Assembly (NCBI GenBank): GCA_905234455.1
Contig: CAJOIH010000002.1
Coordinates: 62,001-126,000, forward strand
DNA from: an uncultured Bacteroidales bacterium
Lineage (GTDB): Bacteria > Bacteroidota > Bacteroidia > Bacteroidales > F082
Direction: 5' to 3'
Length of the DNA stretch: 64,000 nt
Numbering within the stretch: position 1 is the first letter of the stretch; every line of letters starts with the position of its first letter. Positions 50,901-59,362 of this stretch are shown here, piece after piece. The notes below the pieces were generated by a model. The model had not been told where the DNA came from. It worked only from the letters and a program-made list of their open reading frames with translations, and searched no databases. Made by a program: the position numbers and the translations under genes.

Positions 50901-53900
50901 GACGCCACCCTTGCCGCGCTGGCAGGCAAGACCTTGCAGCCTGCCTACAGCCTTGTGGTGCCAACAAACTTCAGCGTAACCGGCATCACCGCCCCGCAGG
51001 GCTTCGCTCCGGCGGGCGAGGTGGTGACGCTGCACACCGACGCTGGATACACCATCACCGAGGCGAGCTATACCCCTGCAGGCGGCTCGGCTACCGCCAT
51101 CAACCCTGTGGAAGGCGTGTGGAGCTTCAGCATGCCGACAGCCAACACCACGGTGACCGCCACAAGAGAGACCAACACCTACACCGTGCACTTTGACGCC
51201 AACGCCACCAACGGCATCAACGCCACGGGCACGATGGCCGACCAAACCTTCACCTACAACGATTCGCAGAGCCTCATCGCCAACGCCTTCGCGCGCACGG
51301 GCTACACCTTCGGCGGATGGAACACCCAAGCCGACGGCAGCGGCACCGCCTACACCAACCAGCAGAGCGTGAACAACCTCACCACCGAGCCGAACGGCGT
51401 GGTGACCCTCTACGCCCAATGGAGCGTCATCAACTGGACGGGCTGCGGCAGCGAGAGCGACCCCTACCTTATTATATATGCCTCGCAGTTGGTTAAACTG
51501 GCCGACGATGTGAACAGCGGCGAAAATTACTGGCACAAATACTTCAAGTTAGGCAACGACATCGACATGAACGGTGTGGCTTTTGAAGGGATAGGTAGAA
51601 TCTTTAACCAGTTCTCTGGATACTTCAACGGCGACAACAGGACCATCAGCAACCTCACCATCAACAGTCAGGAAGGTAATATAGGCTTGTTCGTCTATAT
51701 GACTGGTTCGGTAAGTAACCTTATCCTGTCTGGTGCCAATATTACAGGCAGATATGAAATCGGTGGCATAGCTGGAAGAACCAGCGGTAGTTCTTCAATA
51801 AGCAACTGCTTGGTACTCAACTCCAACATCACCAAAACAGGTATAGGAAGTATTGATGCTGGTGTTATTGTGGGAAACAATAATACTAATGCAGTCCTCA
51901 CAAACAACCACTACCGCAACTGCTCCGTCACCCAAGGTGAGAATACCTACACCACCAACATCGGTACCCCTAACGGCGATGTCGACGGTGCCCGCAGCGT
52001 CCACACCCTCACCCTGCCTCAGCATGTAACTGCAACAGGCGAGACGGTTATTTACAACCAAGTGACCTATTACGCCTCCAACGTGAATGTCACCCTCACA
52101 CCTGACCAAGGTTTCACCCTGGAAGAGGTCACCGTGAACGGCACGCCAGCCACCTACAACAATAACGGCACCTGGACCTTCACCATGCCTGCCGCCGACG
52201 CCACCGTGAACTGCGCCGGCAACGTGCTCTATATCGATGCCAACGGTAACCAGCAGACCTGCAGCAACTACACCACTATCGAGAGCAACCAGGGCACCTA
52301 TGGTACCAATGAATATGGTACCAATGCACAAGAATGTTGGTTTGTTGTAAGTGGCGATGTTACCATCAACGGCATACTTTTAAAAGGCACCATTAGCCAT
52401 CTTATTCTTTGCGACGGCGCCACGCTGACCATCAACCAAACCAATGAGAATGACGGTCTCCAAACTTCTAATAACCTCATTATCTACGGGCAATCGGTTG
52501 GCAACGGAACCCTCACCGTCAGCGCCCCGTGGGTTGGCCTTAATACCAACAACGACTTAATCATCAACGGCGGCATTATCAGTGCCACCAGCACAACCAC
52601 CAGTGGCATAACTGCGGGCCTGGGCAACATCACCATCAACCGAGGCAGCGTCACCGCACGTGGGTATTCCGATGGTATTTACGGTCAAAACATCTTCATC
52701 AACGGCGGAATCGTCAATGCCACCAATGGCGAGGGCAGCAACAGCTACGGTATTAAAGCCGACTTAGACATCACCCTCGGCTACACCGAACTCACCGACC
52801 GCATCACCAGTTCAAGCTATAAAAGTTACAACGGCACCGTCAGCGTGAAAGCCGGCCAGTTCCTCACCGACGGCACGACAGCGGCCTACATCGGCACACT
52901 CAACAATGACCAGATCAGCGCCCTCGCAGGCCAGACCCTGCAGCCTTGCTTCAGCATCACGCTGCCTGAGCATGTGGTGGCCACCGGCGTCATCAGCCAA
53001 AGCGGCACAACCGCCTACGCTGTGCCAGGCGCAGAAGTCACCATAGCGGGCGCCTCGGGCTACAGCATCACCCTCGTCACCTTCAATGGCAACAACGCCA
53101 CCAGCAACCCCGACGGCAGCTACACCTTCACCATGCCCGCCGAAAACGTCACGGTGAGCTGCCAGCAAATAGATATCATATACTACTCTATTGAATACGA
53201 CCTCGCAGGCGGCAGTGTGAACGACGACAACCCCACGTCCTATTCCGTAGAAACCCAGACTTTCATCCTCCATAACCCCACCCGCGCAGGCTTCACCTTC
53301 ACGGGCTGGACCGGCACCGACCTCAACGGGCCGACTTTGGAAGTCACCATCGAACAAGGCTCCACCGGCGACCGCGAGTACACCGCCCACTGGGAGGCCG
53401 ACATTGCCGGAAACTGGGGTAACGGCGACGGCAGTCAGCAAGCGCCTTACATCATCACCACCACCACCGGCCTCAACCTGCTGGCAACCCTGGTGAACCA
53501 AGGCAACGACTACCAAGGCAAGTACTTCAAGTTGGGCAACAACATCGACTATGTGTCTAACGCCACCGCCAATTACACCGCCATCGGAACCGAAACCACT
53601 GCCTTTGCCGGCACCTTCGACGGTCAGGGCTATGCCGTGAAGAACTTCCACATCGAGAACAACACCGGCTACCAAGGCCTGTTCGGCCACGTGGCGGAAG
53701 GCGGCACGGTGAAGAACACGGTGGTTGACAACGCGCTCATCAACGACAACGGCGAATATGTCGCCGGCATCGCGGGATCAAATGAGGGTAGCATCGAGAA
53801 CTGCTTTGTCATCAACACGGTGTTTTCCAAAAACTTAGCTTGGCCCATAGCGAGCATAACGGACTTTTTAAACACCAATATCTCCAACAGCTACTACCGC

Positions 53901-56900
53901 GACTGCACCTTGGGCGGCACCAGCAATTGGTCCGACTGCTACACCGTCACCGGAGGCACCGGTGTCACCGTGGTTGTCAATAGCTATGATTACGGTGTGA
54001 CCTATAACGGCACGCTGTATGTCTCAGGAGATGCCCATCTCAGCCTCAACCTGAGTTACGACAACGTGCCTTCAGGACAAGTGCCGGTGTTCTTCGCCAG
54101 CAGCGGCACGCTTACCGGCACGGGCAATCCATACACCTTTGATATGGAAAACTATGTAGATGTCACCATCACCGCTAAGCTCGGCTTGGCCAACGTGCCT
54201 TACCTCGATGCCGACGGCGTGCAGCAGACTTGCCCCGTCGCCCAACTCATCACCACCGGCAATAGTGGCGATCCAAACACACCTGTATATTACACCGGCC
54301 AATGGTTTGTGGTGGATGGCAACGTTACCGTCCACCCTGGGATCCGCTTCGAGAATGAGGCACATCTGATCCTTAAAGACGGTGCTACACTCAACACTGA
54401 TGAGATTGAAGGAAGGTACTCACTCAACATCTACGCCCAAAGCGAAGGCGACAATATGGGCGTCATCAACGCAACTGTTGTCGCTGAAGGTCTCACCATC
54501 AATGGTGGTATCATCAACGCCAACCAAAATAACAATTCCGAACTCTATTCAAATAGAGGTGACCTGGTCATCAACAGCGGCCGCATCACAGCCAATCTTA
54601 TTGAAGCTAAGTATGTAGATCACAAAAGTGTGGTCAACCTCCTCCTCGGCTGTCGCAACACCACCGACTTCATCAGGGCCACCAACTATTCTTGCCCGAA
54701 CGGCAACGTCAAGGTGAAGGAAGGCCAAATCCTCATCGACGGCACCAACGCCTATCTCGGAACGCTTACCTCCGCCCAGGTGACAGCATTAGCTGGTCAG
54801 ACCTTACGGTCTGGTTTCACCATCACCTACGACCTCGCAGGAGGCACTGTGGCAACAGCCAACCCCGATTTCTACAGCCCGGCAGACTCCGACATCACGC
54901 TGAACAACCCAACACGCGCAGGTTATAACTTTAAAGGCTGGACAGGTACCGGCCTCACAGAGCCTACCATGACGGTCACCATCGCCCACGGCTCGACAGG
55001 CAACCGCAGCTATACCGCCACCTGGGAGCTGCCGCAAGTAGCCTATATCGACGCCAACGGCGAGACCGCCTATTGCAGCAACTACACCATCCTCGAAGGC
55101 AGCACCGAATATAGCCAATACGGTGAAGATGGTGTGGAAGCCTGGTATGTGGTTGACCACAATGTCACCTACATCGGTGATCTCCAGTTCAATGGTTCCG
55201 CTAACCTGATTCTGGAGGATGGCGCCACCTTGACGGTAGTAAAAGGAAGTAGTAGCTTTTATCGTACTATGTCTTGCTATGAGACACTTACCATCTACAA
55301 GCAGGCGGGAGGCACAGGCGCGATAGTCTGCACCGACGTGCAAATTAAAGCTTATAATGATATGATCGTTCATGGCGGAAATATCTCCGTAACAACCGAT
55401 TTCGAATGTATTGATGTCGATGACAAACTCACCATCAACGGCGGAACGCTGAATCTCCTCACGAGGCAATCCACTTATTATAGAACCACCCTCGGGGCCG
55501 GTGTTTTGGAAATCAATGGCGGCGACATCACGGTGACCAACGCAACGTTGGCGGATAATAGCCGTTGCATCTGGGCTAACACTGCCATCAATATTTACGG
55601 TGGCCAAGTCAGAGCCGTCGGCAAAAATATAGAAACCGGCTGGTCTAGCATACCTATCACCCTTGGCTGGACCAACCCCACCGACCTCATCCAGTCGGAT
55701 GGCGGTTTCAATTCATATAATGTGAGCATTGTCACAGGCAAGGCTCTCACCGACGGCAATAACAACTATTATGCGGGCAACCTCAGCCTTAGTCAGATTG
55801 CCAGCCTTGCTGGCAAGACCCTCACGCCTTTCACCGACCTCAGCGGAACGTATGACATCACCTACCATGTCAACGGCGGCACGATGCCTAACACTTATCC
55901 TACAACCTACACCTTCAATGAGACGGTTGTCCTGCCGATACCTACCAAGGAAGACAACGCCTTTGCGGGCTGGTATGAAAACCAGTATCTGGAAGGCGTT
56001 CCTGTATCTGCCATTACGGCGGGCACCAGCTTGGGCGAGCGCAACTTCTACGCCTGCTGGAAGCCACAGTACACCACCGTCACCTACCTCGATGCCGACG
56101 GACAACGCCGCAATGCCAGAGCCGCCGTGCTCTATGGCACTGAGACGGGCACCCTCCCGGGAGGCATCTACACCGTGCCGGATCACGAAGACGTCTATTA
56201 CAGCGATCCGATAACCTTCGACGGCAACACCACCTTCATCATTCGGGATCAATCGTTCCTTTCTTTCTCAGGTGCCGGTAAAGCAGAAGAGGATAATCTT
56301 GTCATCAACGGCAACCTTACCGTTTACGGACAGGAAGATGGTGGAGGTTATTTATCCACATACAACGCCCAAGTAGCAGGCAATGCGGACATCTACGGCG
56401 GCCAAGTGGAGGTTGCTGGAACGCTCACATCCAACAATGGCAATGGCACCATCACCCTCGGCTGGACGACACAGAACAACGGCTATGGAGTGACGACATT
56501 CAATGGCCATGTGGTGCTCGACAAGGCGTTTATTACCTATAGTTATAATTCGCAGGGTTATGAACAAGAAATAATTCCCGCAGGTACGGTTCAAGACAAC
56601 AGCACAGTCAACAACAAAACGCTCTACCCGTACATCACCAAGATAGAGGTCAGCTACCTGGATGCCGACGGCGTGCTGCAGACCACCATGGCCACGGTGC
56701 TTCACAGTGCGGAAGAGGCCACCTATCCAGGCGGTATTTACACTGTTTTGGCAGACCACGTTGTTGCCAAAGGAATGGTGTATTTCGACCGTCTCCGCTT
56801 CACCGGCGATGCCACCATCATCATCCCTGACGGAGGTAACTTGGGCGTTGCAGCAACCAAAAAAGATGACGTGTACTGGTTGAAAGCAGACGGCAACCTC

Positions 56901-58586
56901 ACCATCTACGGACAGGAGTTGGGCTATGGCGGATGCTATCTCTCCAATGTCACGGTCGGTGGCAATCTGAACGTCTATGGCGGCATGGGCTTCCTGAGCA
57001 ACGTCACGGCCACCAACATCAACCTCAGCTGGACAGCATACGGAAACACTTACAATGTCACGCCGAAGAGTGGCACTGTGAACCTCCTCAAGTCATTCAT
57101 CGCCGATGGCATTGTGATTGATGCCGGAAACAACATCCCGCATGCCACCATCTACAACAAATACCTCTATCCCTACGCTGATGCGATAACTGTGAGCTAC
57201 ATCGATGAGAACGGCAACGGGCATACCGAGAACGCCACCGTGCTTACCGGCAGCGAAACCAGCCTCAATGGCGGCACCTACACTGTGATGGGCACCGTTG
57301 ACTTCGACCAGGACGTCAGCTTCAACGGCGACACCAAGCTCATTATACCGGATGCCTCACGTTTATACTTCTCGGGTGAATACACCAATGTTACCGGCAA
57401 CTTGTCGGTCTATGGTCAGGAGTACCGTACCGGTGAGTTCTCCGTCAATGACATCACAGCCACAGGTGACATCATCCTCAGCAACATCTATGCTGACGGC
57501 TCAAGTATCACAAGTGGCGCCGGCCGCAACATCCTGATAGCTGGCGGTGAACATTACTACTATCAACTCAACTATGGAAACGAAACCGGTACTGTCACCC
57601 TGGGTTATGTGGATGCTGAGAATGACGAAATCTATGCACAACACTATTACTGTCAGGTGAAAATCAGGGACGGTCAGAAGCTGGTGCAGGAATATGATTA
57701 CACCAAGATCTATAGCGGCACGCTCACTGACGCACAGAGAGCAGAGATAGAAAGCGAAAAATTGATAGCCTATATGGACATTACCGAAATAGCCAGCCTC
57801 AACGTGACGGGCTATGGAGAGAGCACCGAGAGCGACCACTGGGTGTTCATCGCCTCGCCGGTGATGGGCAGCATCGCACTTGATAACGTCAGCAACCTCC
57901 TTGGCAACCTCACCGCATCGGGCGATTACGACTACGACCTCTACCGCTTCAACCAGTCGGGCGCCAACGGCGAATGGGAGAACTACGTGCAGCACAACAG
58001 CTACGCTAACCCGTTCGTGCTCGAAAACAGCAAGGGCTACCTCTACGCCAACAAACACAACGTAGAGCTGCAGTTCTGGGGCGCCCTGTATCCGGCAGCC
58101 TCGAAGGAGGTCGCCTTGGATTACGACGCCAACTCACCCCATGCCGAAACCCGTGGCTGGAACCTTGTGGGTAACCCCTTCAATGCACCAGCCACCCTCG
58201 ACAAGTCATACTATAAGATGAATTCCACGGGCACAGGCCTGGTGGCCGAAGCCGTCTCAGGCAACACCGCCATCCCCGCCTGCACCGGCGTGATGGTCCA
58301 GGCAACGGGTGAGGATGAAACCGTCCTCTTCACCAAGTCCACGGGTTCAAAGGACTATCAGGAAACCGGCCTCGGCACCCTGCAGATCGCCCTGACAAGC
58401 GGTTCGTCGTCCCTTATAGACAATGCCATCGTCAGCTTCAACGAATCTGACCAGCTCAGCAAGTTCTACTTCGGCACCCAACCCGCCAACATCTACCTCC
58501 CGCAGAACGGCAAGGACTACGCCATCGCCTACGCCCAAGAAAGGGCAGGGGAGATGCCCCCCACGAGAACGGCGAATACACCCTGA
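47970..58586 (+). CDS. Giant repeat-rich surface protein (3538 aa), frame broken before its T9SS sorting domain
   Basis: The N-terminus is unusual: a membrane helix (IQIIGIVVVSLLGLYVFYSL, residues 5-24) and a basic stretch precede a second, signal-like segment (ALSAILLFLAVALGQTAFAQ, about 42-61) that matches the signal peptide of the paralog at 60831. Then come a family-specific N-domain, an SbsA-like domain (about 437-510), GLUG-type repeats (about 530-700), InlB-like B-repeats (near 1068-1152, 1744-1810, 2282-2353, 2628-2701) and seven Y(L/I)DxxG modules with WYVV and LILxDGATL strands. The C-terminal domain near 3270-3480 opens HWVFIASPVMGS. The frame ends TRTANTP because of a C6 tract at 58557-58562; one more C would join it to the sorting-domain remnant downstream. 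Without the sorting domain, T9SS export would be expected to fail. Confidence 0.85.
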   Translation: MSTIQIIGIVVVSLLGLYVFYSLYNISRFDRKGNGKENNKKALSAILLFLAVALGQTAFAQTTWTLQPTASGNTITYKVKRSGDISQAVTVRYRTVGLSSYEGENFTSANGTLTFPAGIDEKTVSVTTKTPSTEAYKYYQSGAPRKYLFEVTDMGGFSLVSREDNGGAGTVFSTSYINQSVTDLVYFNYNGAIQSGSGNHYVDASHSGSSSWVKVTDAGYSQAVHNISTSSLYSNNSSTTSFRNYLNQIGYKMYATVYFSQKEEDDGYQYIQILTDNSSTYDGNDPNGAVNNPSTSKYKACFILSYDPSGSVMTSSHYQFFPHRYDYVDRAAEQAANITHYEFDYANSHLYQQKYKSTSYQATTSGSLVLDPTVNNINVRFDAAGSGQDDWYFKDLKARLALVDATKPTIRSNDEIKVADGAYGYGNMVYITIPFTEIVTVNGSPTLSTTWGTLNYIAGSGTNVLTFSGHIVANLGTALTVNSISVNANNTIKDLMGNTYVSSSINKTYSSLQVTNPWLGSGTANDPYIIMDSYQLDLLSRQVWAGNYYDGKYFKLGADITYSHSTDWNNTSSTENNFTSIGGYGQSFRGTFDGDGHSISGIRIYKTGSANTDECQGLFGLTYSGSMVKNLVLYDINIVGKNQVGVVVGSANGTIQDCYVYNSRVQANSGSSKGIINGSGSATITRAYYKDCLIGSGGSEYNIAHLTLNGGATVTRTGGTTVNAFLTTYGDGITLSSEEYYTKNTDITLGYSGTVPSGSFVKYTASASYGDITYSNINNGNVLTMPDADVTVNATLMPVVTYLDADGIAQQCSDYTVITSSDSDVNLGTSGKTHWYVVNSNATINAKLYFHGNTNLILCDGATLTVNRNGTAVIANEFDNFNIFGQTNGNGTLNAASLNNSGITSRHLGIYGGIVSASAPNGGIHAGAYSITLGYTTPANRFTASSYYCSSLIVKSGQTLTDGEGLLYSGTYTGDGLDATLAALAGKTLQPAYSLVVPTNFSVTGITAPQGFAPAGEVVTLHTDAGYTITEASYTPAGGSATAINPVEGVWSFSMPTANTTVTATRETNTYTVHFDANATNGINATGTMADQTFTYNDSQSLIANAFARTGYTFGGWNTQADGSGTAYTNQQSVNNLTTEPNGVVTLYAQWSVINWTGCGSESDPYLIIYASQLVKLADDVNSGENYWHKYFKLGNDIDMNGVAFEGIGRIFNQFSGYFNGDNRTISNLTINSQEGNIGLFVYMTGSVSNLILSGANITGRYEIGGIAGRTSGSSSISNCLVLNSNITKTGIGSIDAGVIVGNNNTNAVLTNNHYRNCSVTQGENTYTTNIGTPNGDVDGARSVHTLTLPQHVTATGETVIYNQVTYYASNVNVTLTPDQGFTLEEVTVNGTPATYNNNGTWTFTMPAADATVNCAGNVLYIDANGNQQTCSNYTTIESNQGTYGTNEYGTNAQECWFVVSGDVTINGILLKGTISHLILCDGATLTINQTNENDGLQTSNNLIIYGQSVGNGTLTVSAPWVGLNTNNDLIINGGIISATSTTTSGITAGLGNITINRGSVTARGYSDGIYGQNIFINGGIVNATNGEGSNSYGIKADLDITLGYTELTDRITSSSYKSYNGTVSVKAGQFLTDGTTAAYIGTLNNDQISALAGQTLQPCFSITLPEHVVATGVISQSGTTAYAVPGAEVTIAGASGYSITLVTFNGNNATSNPDGSYTFTMPAENVTVSCQQIDIIYYSIEYDLAGGSVNDDNPTSYSVETQTFILHNPTRAGFTFTGWTGTDLNGPTLEVTIEQGSTGDREYTAHWEADIAGNWGNGDGSQQAPYIITTTTGLNLLATLVNQGNDYQGKYFKLGNNIDYVSNATANYTAIGTETTAFAGTFDGQGYAVKNFHIENNTGYQGLFGHVAEGGTVKNTVVDNALINDNGEYVAGIAGSNEGSIENCFVINTVFSKNLAWPIASITDFLNTNISNSYYRDCTLGGTSNWSDCYTVTGGTGVTVVVNSYDYGVTYNGTLYVSGDAHLSLNLSYDNVPSGQVPVFFASSGTLTGTGNPYTFDMENYVDVTITAKLGLANVPYLDADGVQQTCPVAQLITTGNSGDPNTPVYYTGQWFVVDGNVTVHPGIRFENEAHLILKDGATLNTDEIEGRYSLNIYAQSEGDNMGVINATVVAEGLTINGGIINANQNNNSELYSNRGDLVINSGRITANLIEAKYVDHKSVVNLLLGCRNTTDFIRATNYSCPNGNVKVKEGQILIDGTNAYLGTLTSAQVTALAGQTLRSGFTITYDLAGGTVATANPDFYSPADSDITLNNPTRAGYNFKGWTGTGLTEPTMTVTIAHGSTGNRSYTATWELPQVAYIDANGETAYCSNYTILEGSTEYSQYGEDGVEAWYVVDHNVTYIGDLQFNGSANLILEDGATLTVVKGSSSFYRTMSCYETLTIYKQAGGTGAIVCTDVQIKAYNDMIVHGGNISVTTDFECIDVDDKLTINGGTLNLLTRQSTYYRTTLGAGVLEINGGDITVTNATLADNSRCIWANTAINIYGGQVRAVGKNIETGWSSIPITLGWTNPTDLIQSDGGFNSYNVSIVTGKALTDGNNNYYAGNLSLSQIASLAGKTLTPFTDLSGTYDITYHVNGGTMPNTYPTTYTFNETVVLPIPTKEDNAFAGWYENQYLEGVPVSAITAGTSLGERNFYACWKPQYTTVTYLDADGQRRNARAAVLYGTETGTLPGGIYTVPDHEDVYYSDPITFDGNTTFIIRDQSFLSFSGAGKAEEDNLVINGNLTVYGQEDGGGYLSTYNAQVAGNADIYGGQVEVAGTLTSNNGNGTITLGWTTQNNGYGVTTFNGHVVLDKAFITYSYNSQGYEQEIIPAGTVQDNSTVNNKTLYPYITKIEVSYLDADGVLQTTMATVLHSAEEATYPGGIYTVLADHVVAKGMVYFDRLRFTGDATIIIPDGGNLGVAATKKDDVYWLKADGNLTIYGQELGYGGCYLSNVTVGGNLNVYGGMGFLSNVTATNINLSWTAYGNTYNVTPKSGTVNLLKSFIADGIVIDAGNNIPHATIYNKYLYPYADAITVSYIDENGNGHTENATVLTGSETSLNGGTYTVMGTVDFDQDVSFNGDTKLIIPDASRLYFSGEYTNVTGNLSVYGQEYRTGEFSVNDITATGDIILSNIYADGSSITSGAGRNILIAGGEHYYYQLNYGNETGTVTLGYVDAENDEIYAQHYYCQVKIRDGQKLVQEYDYTKIYSGTLTDAQRAEIESEKLIAYMDITEIASLNVTGYGESTESDHWVFIASPVMGSIALDNVSNLLGNLTASGDYDYDLYRFNQSGANGEWENYVQHNSYANPFVLENSKGYLYANKHNVELQFWGALYPAASKEVALDYDANSPHAETRGWNLVGNPFNAPATLDKSYYKMNSTGTGLVAEAVSGNTAIPACTGVMVQATGEDETVLFTKSTGSKDYQETGLGTLQIALTSGSSSLIDNAIVSFNESDQLSKFYFGTQPANIYLPQNGKDYAIAYAQERAGEMPPTRTANTP

Positions 58587-58593
58587 CCGTCTC

Positions 58594-58628
58594 CATAACT
58601 CCTCACTCCTCACTCCTAACTCCTCACT
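58594..58628 (+). repeat. Heptamer array 4 within the sorting-domain remnant
   Basis: ACTCCTC-ACTCCTC-ACTCCTA-ACTCCTC-ACTT. In the remnant frame it reads through without a stop as ITPHSSLLTPHL, between YTLTVS and IDNLTG. Confidence 0.8.
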
Positions 58629-58866
58629 TGATCGACAACCTCACCGGAAACGATGTGGACCTGCTGGCCACCCCGAGCTACACCTTCACCGCGAAGACCA
58701 CCGACTACGCCTCCCGCTTCCGTCTGGTCTTCTCTACTGATCTGGATCCTCTAGACAACCTGGCCGACAGCTTCGCCTTCATCGATGCCGCCGGCAACCT
58801 CATCGTCAACGGCACCGGCCTCCTCCAAGTCTTCGACGTCCTCGGCCACCAACTCTACGCCAAGCA

Positions 58867-58890
58867 ACTCCTCCCTCCTAACTCCTAACT
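58867..58890 (+). repeat. Heptamer array 5 splitting the sorting domain
   Basis: ACTCCTC-CCTCCTA-ACTCCTA-ACTT. It introduces TAA and a frame change. The interval from the CTC of LYAKQL to the TTG of LPAG is 19 bases; removing one 7-base unit leaves 12 bases and an uninterrupted reading QLLPPNLPAGVY. Confidence 0.85.
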
Positions 58891-58998
58891 TGCCCGCCGG
58901 CGTCTACGTCCTCCGCCTTCTCACCTCCGACCGTGAAAGAACCCAAAAACTCGTTATCCGATGACCCTATCTGTTAATTATATAAAACCAATCATATC

Positions 58999-59286
58999 AT
59001 GAAAAAGCTATTCTTCACCCTCACCCTCCTCCTTGCCCTCACCCTCGGCGCCTCCGCCCAAGGCGGCATGTTCGGCTACGGCCGCATCGGCGAGACCTAC
59101 ACCGACTGGGGCCCCACCTACTGGAACGCCACCCAGGACTGGACCCGCACCGTCGGCGGCTCCCTCATCCTGCCCACTAGCCACGGCTCCGGCACCGACC
59201 AAAACGGCGTCCCCGTTGGCTCCGGTGTCCTCCTGCTCACCGCCCTCGGCGCCGCCTACGCCCTGAAAAAAAGAAAAAGAAATTAA
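58999..59286 (+). CDS. Small secreted protein with a C-terminal membrane-sorting-like tail
   Basis: The 95-aa protein has a signal peptide (MKKLFFTLTLLLALTLGASAQ) and a short Gly/Tyr/Trp/Thr-rich middle (FGYGRIGETYTDWGPTYW). It ends with PVGSG, a hydrophobic segment (VLLLTALGAAYAL) and a basic tail (KKRKRN). This tripartite end looks like a transpeptidase- or exosortase-type sorting signal rather than a T9SS domain. No function is known. It lies 34 bases after the sorting-domain remnant, suggesting co-expression with the giant protein. The strong sequence bias is that of a structural or surface peptide. Confidence 0.7.
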   Translation: MKKLFFTLTLLLALTLGASAQGGMFGYGRIGETYTDWGPTYWNATQDWTRTVGGSLILPTSHGSGTDQNGVPVGSGVLLLTALGAAYALKKRKRN

Positions 59287-59290
59287 ATTT

Positions 59291-59320
59291 CGGCAAAAAA
59301 TAATACAGTTTATTCTGCCG
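59291..59320. repeat. Inverted repeat upstream of the AAA ATPase
   Basis: CGGCAAAAAATAA and TTATTCTGCCG form an imperfect palindrome, similar in sequence to the TTATTTTCGG/CCGAGAATAA element upstream of the 3538-aa protein. It lies between the small secreted protein and the ATPase -7 box. Confidence 0.5.
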
Positions 59321-59336
59321 TTTGATGCGTTTTTAC

Positions 59337-59344
59337 TATCTTTG
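59337..59344 (+). promoter_or_regulatory. -7 box for the AAA ATPase
   Basis: TATCTTTG ends 18 bases before the ATG at 59363. Confidence 0.5.
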
Positions 59345-59362
59345 CGGCAAAATAAGAGTTTT

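Larger units (their letters stand above)
58563..58964 (+). pseudogene. Detached T9SS sorting domain of the 3538-aa protein
   Basis: In the frame shifted by one base, the sequence continues HENGEYTLTVS, IDNLTGNDVDLL, SYTFTAKTTDYASRFRLVFS and GLLQVFDVLGHQLYAKQL, then meets a stop in the heptamer array at 58868-58890. After the array, back in the original frame, come LPAGVYVLRLLTSDRERTQ and KLVIR with a stop at 58962-58964. Together these are the last part of a Bacteroidetes T9SS sorting domain. Two lesions, a C6 tract and a heptamer array, separate it from the body. They could be phase-variable, true decay, or assembly error at low-complexity tracts. Confidence 0.8.

Noticed and set aside
58563-58964. 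Independent small gene for the sorting-domain segment
   Set aside because: The only start is a TTG within conserved sequence, no signal peptide or promoter precedes it, and its N-terminus continues the giant protein exactly.
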